The position numbers and the translations under genes are program-made. A stretch of 64,000 bases of DNA from Spodoptera frugiperda (Eukaryota; Arthropoda; Insecta; Lepidoptera; Noctuidae): positions 1,674,001 through 1,738,000 of the forward strand of contig NC_064231.1 of the NCBI RefSeq assembly GCF_023101765.2, given 5' to 3'. Shown here piece after piece: positions 56,269 through 64,000 of the stretch; the stretch's first letter is position 1, and each line of letters opens with the position of its first letter. The notes under the pieces were generated by a model. The model did not search any database. It worked only from the letters and a program-made list of their open reading frames with translations, and was not told the origin of the DNA.

Positions 56269-56732
56269 AGCTAGAAAGCCCTGTGGCTAGCAATAAAATT
56301 TTTAAATAACCCTAATGGAATATTTTATTGCTTAGTTGTTTCAACGACTGGTTGGTTTTAGAATGTATTAGGTTTTTGTAGGGCCTTTTTCTATATTAGT
56401 CTTTGTTTATGATGAAAATTGCTTTTTGTTTTTGACGGATTCATTGGTCGACCGGTCGTTATTGTGATGAGGTACAGTCCAAGTGTCCACAGCCAGGCTT
56501 AGAGTGGCATAGAGGGCATTCAATATCTGAACATGTGAGGTGATTTAAGAGATGTCTCTATTTATGACTTGAAAAAAATATATTATTTTCTTTCTTGTCA
56601 GGGAGTGCAAGCACACCTTCTTGCATCCTGATCTCTTGCGAAGTTAATCATCGACCGTGTTAATCATCGTCATTCAATGACAACTGCAGAAGATACCTAA
56701 TTAATGAGTGCTGCTATTATACCTTTGTAAAG

Positions 56733-56830
56733 TCAAAGTCAAAGCATTTATTTCAATTAATCCTTAATTAAGCACTTTTGAAACGTCAAATTGAATTGTC
56801 CGTCAGTCTGTCTATTAGTGAAGCTAGGTG
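56733..56830 (-). repeat. LINE 3' end fragment with TTGACTTT-type terminus
   Basis: AAAGTCAAAGTCAAAGCATTTATTTCAATTAATCC ... GCACTTTTGAAACGTCAAA ... CTGTCTATTAGTGAAGCTAGG, the same end as 30570-30680. Confidence 0.62.
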
Positions 56831-56834
56831 TATA

Positions 56835-58245
56835 CTACACTATGCAGCTACGAAACAGCTACGCCGTAGCACTCGTAGCAAACGCCAGCACAATACCTCG
56901 TTTATTAAAAGAATATCTATAGAAGAATTCCCACAAAAGGGAACCATTTTAAATATTAAAGTGCAATCCAAAGTAGCGGAGATATGAAACGCAGTCGTAA
57001 CGGAGTGAAGTGATCCTTTCATAAAATATTAGCTTTGTGCTAAGGTAATCCCACTAATGGGCCCTGGTTGGGACGCGGGAGGCTAATTACTAAAATGGCC
57101 TACGCTCGACTTATTAGCTTCACTGTGACTACGTGAGCATCGCTGAAAATTACAATTCACAATTACTGTTTATGTATGTACGGAGTGTGATTAAATTATG
57201 TTTCTTTATGGCCTCGTAGGGTTGTTATGAAACGCAATGTTGCCTGTTATATTTATTATGCTGCTTATTTTATTACTCACTGACGTTATACGTTTTTATA
57301 TATTACTTACGTTTTATTACTTTTGTACATTGTTTTCCTGACTTGTTGCATCAACCGTGAGTTTTTATTTGGAGGTGTTCGGAGGTCTTAAGCTAACACA
57401 ATGTGTTTTGCATGATTTCCATTTATCACAAAGCACTAAAAATATTTTTTTATTGATGAAAAATGTTAGCTGTTCTCCTACTGATTACGTTCAGCCATTC
57501 ATTCGCTCGGCAATTGGATTGTAAATTAAAGTGTGCTTGTGATTATAATCAACGGTATGATGGATGAAGCAATGTAAACTACAAATTGAGGTATCGATCA
57601 AACCCTGGAATTATAGGTTTTTATTGAGGGAGAGTCCAATAAAGCTTAATATTATCTGGTATAATACCTTTTTTTATTATTTTTGATGAATAAGTAGGTA
57701 CAACGTTTTCCTGATGCTTACCTGTGTAATTCATACAAATATACGTACACATAATATTCCAAAAATTACGAAAGAAAATTACGGCCCCCACAAAACAGCC
57801 TAAAGGCATTTCAAATGAGTTTCCATTACGTCGGCATAAAACATAAGATATTTAATACTGCCCTCAGTTAAACTCAAATAGAAAAAAAAAATACATGAAA
57901 AAAGTTGCAATACTCGTTAATCTTCTTTGGATAAAATGGACGGCAACTTTTAGACAGAGCCTTTGTAATTATATACAGAAGTTCCTTCACCGAAACTTGG
58001 TAAGACAAGTTTGGGCCAATGTAAGCCAAATTCGGCCGAAGTGAGTCTACAAAACCGGTAAACTTGAACAACTTAGCTGTAGTTCGAAAATTGCCTAAAT
58101 TTAATTATTGTGTACAAAAGGTATTTGCTTTGTACAGTGCTGGACTGAAGTTTAGCGGCACTGATTCGATTAAGCTGGCTTTATTTTACTGGGTTTAAGA
58201 TCCTTAAGGCAATGTGCTGTGTAAGAGACAAGTGAAAGATATTTT
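56835..58245. other. Intergenic, no gene seen
   Basis: Small open frames only. GCAGCTACGAAACAGCTACGCCGTAGC near 56841-56868 has internal CTACG repeats and may be part of an old element. Confidence 0.35.
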
Positions 58246-58251
58246 CAGTTT

Positions 58252-58550
58252 GCAACGTCACGCCTTTTATCTCCGAAGGAGTAAGCAGAGATGCACATTA
58301 CGGCACGTATTGTCGCTATAAAATGTACACACACTTTTTTCACCATGTGTGTTATAAGTTTATAATTCCCATGTAATAGGAGGTGAGCCTATTGTAATAT
58401 CCCGGGCACAATTCCAGACTCCGTGCTACATACTACTGCGAAATTTTCGAATATCCTTAAAAAAAACCAGTAATATTTTGGCCGATACGGGGATTGAACC
58501 CGAGACCCCTTCTCCGGCATTCGCACTTGGACCATTCGATCAACAAGGCA
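58252..58550 (-). mobile_element. SINE, tRNA-headed family 1, near complete
   Basis: AACGTCACGCCTTTTATCTCCG, GATGCACATTACGGCACG, GGAGGTGAGCC, CCAGACTCCGTGCTACATACTAC, GGGGATTGAACCCGAGACCCC (B box) and GCATTCGCACTTGGACC. The A-box side is partly deleted. Confidence 0.83.
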
Positions 58551-58594
58551 TATTTTTCGGAAATGTTATCGACCTATTTTACGGTCAAGGTAAA

Positions 58595-58765
58595 CTTCAA
58601 GTTGACACTGCTTTAACTGCCAATTTCAACAACCGATCTTGATCCAAAACATTGCGTTTTTGACAGAAACTCTATATAGAACTAAAGCCAAAAATTGATC
58701 TTAGTCTAAAGATTTTAGATTGAGATCGGTTATTGAAATCAGCGATAAGTCCATCCTTCTAAACT
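58595..58765. repeat. Imperfect inverted repeat (MITE-like)
   Basis: CAATTTCAACAACCGATCTTGATCC (58621 on) and GATTGAGATCGGTTATTGAAATC (58719-58741) are inverted with few mismatches; the centre holds CTATATAGAAC. Non-coding, single copy in the window. Confidence 0.5.
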
Positions 58766-58799
58766 GTTTACATAAACCCATGGGATTAAGGTAAAACAA

Positions 58800-61700
58800 A
58801 ACACAAAAATTCAATATGAAAAAAATAATTTATTATCAGATTAAAGTATAAAAAATTATTACTCATTATTTAAAAAAAAATGAGAACTTATTTATAAAAT
58901 AACTATACATATCACCCTCACGAAAATATACAAGGTACTTAGGTACAGAGATAGTCAGGTAGGTGCAGGTATAGGTACAAACCGATATGTATACAACAAA
59001 TTCATGTTTTTACACAAAAATTGCCGTCCACACACAATTTTGCACAAATGTGATGCTTTAAAGTGATAGCAGCGCCTCTATCGGCCGGTTTTGGAACTTT
59101 TCGTTGCAAATTTTAATTTTCTTTACATTATATATAGTTGGTGACAAGTATTACATAGGTTTTTAGAAAAGTACATAAAATACGAGTGAGAAAGATGGAT
59201 AGAAATAGGTATTAAGAATTAGTTTACTCAAATCGGCCGACAGATGTAGCTAAAGAAAATTTCATTGAATACAAATAATTTATTTATTAACGTTAAAGGA
59301 ACAACGTTATACGTCAAAGTTGAACTTTCCTACGTTCCCTATCACATACATAAAGTTACTAGAAACATTTATTAAAACTGTAAAACCTACGAAACATATG
59401 CAGTTACAAATATTAAGCAGATTTTTAATAAAGGCGTCTAGTATTTGCGTTTTATTGAAACAATTTTTTAATACTGAATTAGGTAATTTGATTATCAAAT
59501 ACTGGATTATGTAGCCTCTATCAAAAATGATTATTATGTTCAATATACATATTTTGGAATAAGCTTCTAGACTTCAATGGGTCATATAATACGCATAATA
59601 TTATACCTTTTTTATTCCTAGTAGAGAAAAGCATAGTATAGAAGTATAGCATTTATGCAATACTCAATTTCAACATTTATCACAAATCCTACGAAATAGA
59701 AAGCGTATATATTGCCAAGATTAGTTACGCACTATTTCAAAAATGGATCTTGTATGGATTAAATATTATATTTTGGTCTATAACATTATGTAACTGCATA
59801 TGTGCCGTGGATTAAGCATGTGTGCGATAGGCGTATCGAAAATCTCAAGCACGAAATCTATGCACTCCACTACGCTAATTCTAACAGATTATACACGCAA
59901 TGGAATGTTCACAAATGTATAATTTCGTGTTTGACATCTTCCTATTACAAAAATTGTTGGGTATTTGTGAAAAATAGGTGCAATTCGCTTATACTGATAG
60001 TATTGCTGTCCTTCATTCGCATAAGAAGTTAGAAAGAGATAGCAATCAGTTTACAACATAGAGCAAATGCAACCTTATTTAGTTCATTATAAAGTTTTGA
60101 TTTATATTAGCATTTGATTTTGTTCAGTTAATTGATTTAAAAAGGTAACTTTCATCCTATTAGGACTTGTACATTTAAAATTTGATATTGTATTTCATAC
60201 ATGCAGTGGCAGTAAAGATATTTCATAAAACTGCTATGCAACTGCCTACTGCCGAATGCTGCCAAATTTCTACAACTATGCGATTACATTGAAAAATAGT
60301 GCATCGACAACGCAGCCATTATAAACAAAATATGTATATCATAAAATATCTTGACAGCTTTTGAGCTCGATGTATAAATAAATATATAAAATTTAATTGA
60401 CTATCACAATTATACTTAGGCCTTTAAAAAACCTCAACTGATTTCAAATCACATGGTGACACTCGAATATTGTTTCGTATATCACAATCAAAATAGATAT
60501 TTAGCAGGCAAAGTCCGGTATTTATGTAATGTTTACATCGACCGGGCGACGCGTGTATATCGAATTATTTATTGTACTAACTTCGACAATGTTGGCAACG
60601 CCCAAAAGACGCCCACTTTCAACAGACTTCACCCGCGACATATACAAAAATACAAATAAAATATTACAAAAATAATAATAATAAAATCACAGATTCCCGC
60701 GCAACGCTACTGCAAGAATTTGTATTTCAAAGTTACACTTTCGAAACATTAAAAATATTGTTCTATATACGTTACAATCTACAATATAATGCTGTAACTT
60801 TATGGCAAGTTTCAATAATTTACTAACATCGATAATTATTATGCATTTCAGCGATATTCCCTACGATTATTATAAGATACGATCGAAATAAATTAGTTCC
60901 CGTATTCTTCCATCGGGATTATGTTAATCATTAGCCAATACTGCGCAGCTCACTAAATCACCGCTTTCTGACAATTCATTCTTTAACCTTCAAAGATAAA
61001 AATACAAATACCATTTATATTTTAACTGTATGTAAGAATTTTCGTGCCACATAGCTACCTATAAGCGTACAAGAGCTGCAATTTAGATTCTTTCATCCAA
61101 ACATTTCTTTTTCAACATATTTCTTTCCATTCATACCTAATACAATTTGGTCATATAAATACGGAATATAGCCGATCTCGACTGATATTTACGTAACCAT
61201 ACTTTGGTAGTATTACAATTTGTATGTACTTTGAGACTACAGAACTGCATGCTTAGAGAAATCATCACGATGCAATTGTTAGCACTATATTTAAAGAACA
61301 GATGACGCAATTTGACAGAGACTTAACGTGTCATGTCAAACACGAGTTGAAATGACGAAGATGGTGGCAACGTAGTACGCATGGCTTCCGCACATTGGCA
61401 TTCCATTCATCTACTACTCAATGACGCAAGCACATTGCACTTAGGACCTACGGATTCGTACTACGTATGCGTACAAACACCATTTAAATACCAACGTCGT
61501 AGACTAAACACGTCATATTAAAAGTGCGTATTAAAAATCGTGATTACAATCGTAACATTTAGCATAAGTTGGGAGAAGATACACAAATAATTTTCTACCA
61601 CGAATAAAGCTACCACTTTTGATAGCTAAGACATTTCTTTTGACAAGCAGGAATTTACCTTGTAACGGCTACAAATAGAGTTGAAATTTCATTCATAGCC

Positions 61701-61807
61701 AAGGTTTTGGTCACCTGTCTTGCCATAAGTAGCTGATAGGTGTAGAATACCTTCAATTTGTTGTCTCAAGTTAACCAGTGCGTGGGGTCCCACGGGCTAT
61801 GGGTATG
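58800..61807 (-). other. Possible long 3' UTR of FNIP
   Basis: This stretch below the FNIP stop codon has no recognised interspersed repeat, unlike the DNA to its left. On the minus strand an AATAAA lies near 58830, just before the repeats begin. A 3-kb 3' UTR would explain both, but shorter ends are equally possible and no exon or ORF of note is seen here. Confidence 0.3.
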
Positions 61808-64000
61808 TTATCCATAGCTGAGGCCGTATCTGGCGGCCACTTGTGGAGTGTGGGTACTGGCCACGGCCAGTAACAGTGGGACGTCATTGACATCGATGTT
61901 CAGCGACTTGGTCAACGTCGCGATGTCACAGAAGTCCGTTGACATCAACATGTCCGCTAGTGTCTTCGATAGCACGCAGAATTCACGGAGCTTGCTCTCC
62001 AAGAATGATATGCACTGGAATGGAAAAATTAACTATTAGTTTTAAGTATTAAGGCACGGAGTTTATTAGGATTATTAAAATAATGGTTACAGATTCTACT
62101 GCATACGCTGCTACTACTATTTTTTGAAAAACAAAAAACTAAATAACACTATCCCCTCTGGACGCGATGCCTCTTATATAGCAGTCACGACTACACGATA
62201 AAACCATGGAATAACATAGATATTCTATCATTTTTTACTTTACATTTTCAGGTAATTAATTCTACGTCATCAAAAGCAGTTCAGAAACGAAGCTACAATA
62301 AGATATTTACGGTAAATACAAAAATTAGATATATACCTGTTGCGCCGGGACCTTCGCCTTCCACATAGCGGGTAACGTATCCAACATGGCGCCCACTAGG
62401 GATGACATGCCGCCTGAACCGCAATCTCTGCCTATCACTCGTACTTCCCTGTAAACAAGACAATATTGGTCACTAAAACATTGAGATGGTAGAGGAACAA
62501 AATTAAATATTATAATTTATAAAATTTTTAGAAGCACTGACTCTGAAATTGTATCTGCTCATCCCTTATTACATGGGACCCATAACACTGGTGAAAAATT
62601 TGACCCTTAAAAAGGGATAAGGAAAAAATGTATAATGATGTGCCCTTCTACGTACCCCTTTAGGAGGTCAAAAGATATAATAGATAAAACATCTCGCATA
62701 TTAGGTTATTTATGTATTCATAATTATTCAATGTTGAGGAATAAAAATTACGCTAATACGTTTTATAACAAAATAAATATAGAACTTACCAAGTACTAAT
62801 ATCCCCGACGATGGCGACTGCCTGTACCGGAGACTCGGCAGTCTTGTTGATGTACGACGTCAGGTCCAAGTCGCGACGTAAGTCGGGCTCCCAAGCAGCC
62901 GGTTTGGAAATTGTTCCTGAAATAATTCGATTGTTGATTAGTTAAAATTGCCTTAATATACGTAAAACAAGAAAATAATAATGTTACTATTTGTTGTTCA
63001 TTTAATTACAGAAAAACTATAACGTTTACCTTTTGCTTTTAAAAACTCTTTTTTTTTTAAATAAAACATTGCCACACACTAGGATTTTCTCCTGTGTTGT
63101 GTGTGCGTTTACATACATACAAGTTCACATACACATGACACCCAGACCCGAAACAACAATTTGCGGATTACACAAAGTTGCTCCGTGCGGGAATCGAACC
63201 CGCTACACATTACGCGGCAGCCGGTTGCCCAGCCACCGCGCTAACCGTGCAGTCATATCTTACTCTCGAGAGCTTATATTTAAGGGCCAATGTATAATAA
63301 GGCTCATACTAATAACATATTTATCATGATGTCTTACCTTGTAAAACTAGATCAGGTACATAATGGTCGGTGAGCCCGCCCAGCAGCGAGGCGTGGTACC
63401 CGGCGCGCGGCCCGCAGCCCCCGCACAGCGCGCGCACCGGGAACTCCAACACTTGCTTCACGTCCACCAACTTCTCACTCGCCTTCTCCCTCCCACGCAA
63501 CCTCCTCTCAGCCTTTTTTGGTTCACACACTTCCTCCTTAGGCTTCACATTAACTACGACTGTATTCTCCTTCCGCTGCCTCACAAAGGTTTTCGGCGCC
63601 TCTCTCTCCGGAGAAGGCTCCACAATGGTCTCCCTGGCGTACTGCGGCTCTATCTGCCGCGGCATGTCGTTCATGTACTCCATCTCCGAGGCGTTGGTGG
63701 GAGTCTGCAGCATGGACTCCAACATCTGACACTTGACGCACGTCTCGCACCGCTCCTCCTGTATCGGCGGCACGACCGTCGGGTCAAACTGGAAGTTGTC
63801 CAGCTTCAAATTCCCCGGTTTACCGATATAGTGCCTATCTAATATCTCTAAGTTTTTGCTCTTCATATAATTAGTGACTATCTGAGGGTACTTATCGAAC
63901 TCGAACTTAAAACCGGAATGTTTGATTGGTTTGGAATGTTGAAGCGTTTGCCCGCAGCATTTCGACGGACTGTCGGCCCGTTTGTCCTGCTCACAGCCAT
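61808..64000 (-). CDS. FNIP: Folliculin-interacting protein, C-terminal 368 residues, four exons
   Basis: Minus-strand exons 64000-63338 (open at the window edge), 62916-62790, 62448-62337 and 62014-61808, with GT-AG borders, continuous phase and a TAA at 61808-61810. FNIP pairs with folliculin and links amino-acid supply and AMPK to mTORC1 at the lysosome; that is family knowledge. The sequence fits the FNIP C-terminal region. CVKCQMLESML lies in the linker. GGLTDHYVPDLVLQG opens the DENN-like block, then VQAVAIVGDISTWEVRVIG and SSLVGAMLDTLPAMWK. The last exon, CISFLESKLREFCVLSKTLADML ... DVPLLLAVASTHTPQVA, closely parallels the end of vertebrate FNIP1/2 as I remember it. A stretch rich in charged residues (KPKEEVCEPKKAERRLRGREK) is probably disordered. 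The frame is open upstream of the first Met in exon 63338-64000, so that Met is not the start. Confidence 0.9.
62555..62700 (+). mobile_element. SINE family 1, decayed body in FNIP intron
   Basis: CCCTTATTACATGGGACCCATAACA, GGTGAAAAATTTGACC, AATGTATAATGATGTGCCC and ACCCCTTTAGGAGGTCAAAAG follow the order of the family 1 body but are well diverged; the head is missing. Confidence 0.5.
63066..63256 (-). mobile_element. SINE, tRNA-headed family 2, complete, in FNIP intron
   Basis: CACACTAGGATTTTCTCC, GTGTGCGTTTACATACATACAAGTTCACATACACATGACACCC, GACCCGAAACAACAATTTGCGG, then GTGCGGGAATCGAACCCGC (intact B box) and GGCAGCCGGTTGCCCAGCCACCGCGC. It sits 82 bp from the exon starting at 63338, in the same transcriptional sense as FNIP. 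Confidence 0.87.

Noticed and set aside
63363..63842. 159-codon plus-strand open frame
   Set aside because: It lies antisense to the FNIP exon; the frame is a by-product of the GC-rich coding sequence on the other strand, where homology is clear.
63866..63866. Met codon on the minus strand as the FNIP start
   Set aside because: The reading frame stays open from here to the window edge with family-like residues, so the protein continues upstream.
1..64000. Bacterial or viral systems, CRISPR arrays, integrated virus genes
   Set aside because: No direct-repeat arrays with spacers, no operon-like packing and no recognisable viral polymerase, capsid or envelope sequence.

Overview
This window looks like nuclear DNA of a moth or butterfly (Lepidoptera). 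It is AT-rich, its genes have short exons and GT-AG introns, and it carries many interspersed repeats of a kind seen in lepidopteran genomes: tRNA-headed SINEs, 5'-truncated LINE tails, short inverted-repeat elements and a Tc1-like element. There are no operons, no CRISPR array and no ribosomal or free-standing tRNA gene. The host assignment rests on repeat style and protein similarity recalled from memory; no search was run.

Left part (1-10.8 kb): repeat-derived DNA (1-2.4 kb), including a 150-bp tandem duplication, followed by the 3' half of a plus-strand WD40 gene. I reconstruct nine exons in continuous phase, 345 codons plus a stop, from 2610 to 10816. The C-terminal tail resembles the NWD1/NACHT-WD family. 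Its last large intron holds a nested mobile element: a long inverted-repeat element (about 6302-8918) whose right arm was interrupted by a 1557-bp Tc1-like transposon (7114-8670). The transposon has 30-bp identical terminal repeats, a TA duplication and a transposase broken by one stop codon and one frameshift.

Middle (10.8-58.8 kb): gene-poor. The only convincing gene is a single-exon 315-residue seven-transmembrane receptor of the secretin/class B type (14091-15038, plus). The rest is a layered repeat landscape. It holds three tRNA-headed SINE families, one family of 'GTTACAAGTGCGTTGC' repeats, LINE 3' ends (one still carrying the C-terminal end of a reverse transcriptase), TTAA-flanked and other short inverted-repeat elements, a 60-bp near-perfect palindrome and a decayed heptad-repeat coding fragment.

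Right end (58.8-64 kb): a minus-strand gene whose last four exons (61808-64000) encode the C-terminal 368 residues of folliculin-interacting protein (FNIP), the FLCN partner in amino-acid/mTORC1 and AMPK signalling. Its 5' part lies outside the window, and the low-repeat DNA below it (about 58.8-61.8 kb) may be a long 3' UTR.

The three genes do not form an obvious functional unit. The WD40 and receptor genes share orientation and FNIP runs towards them.
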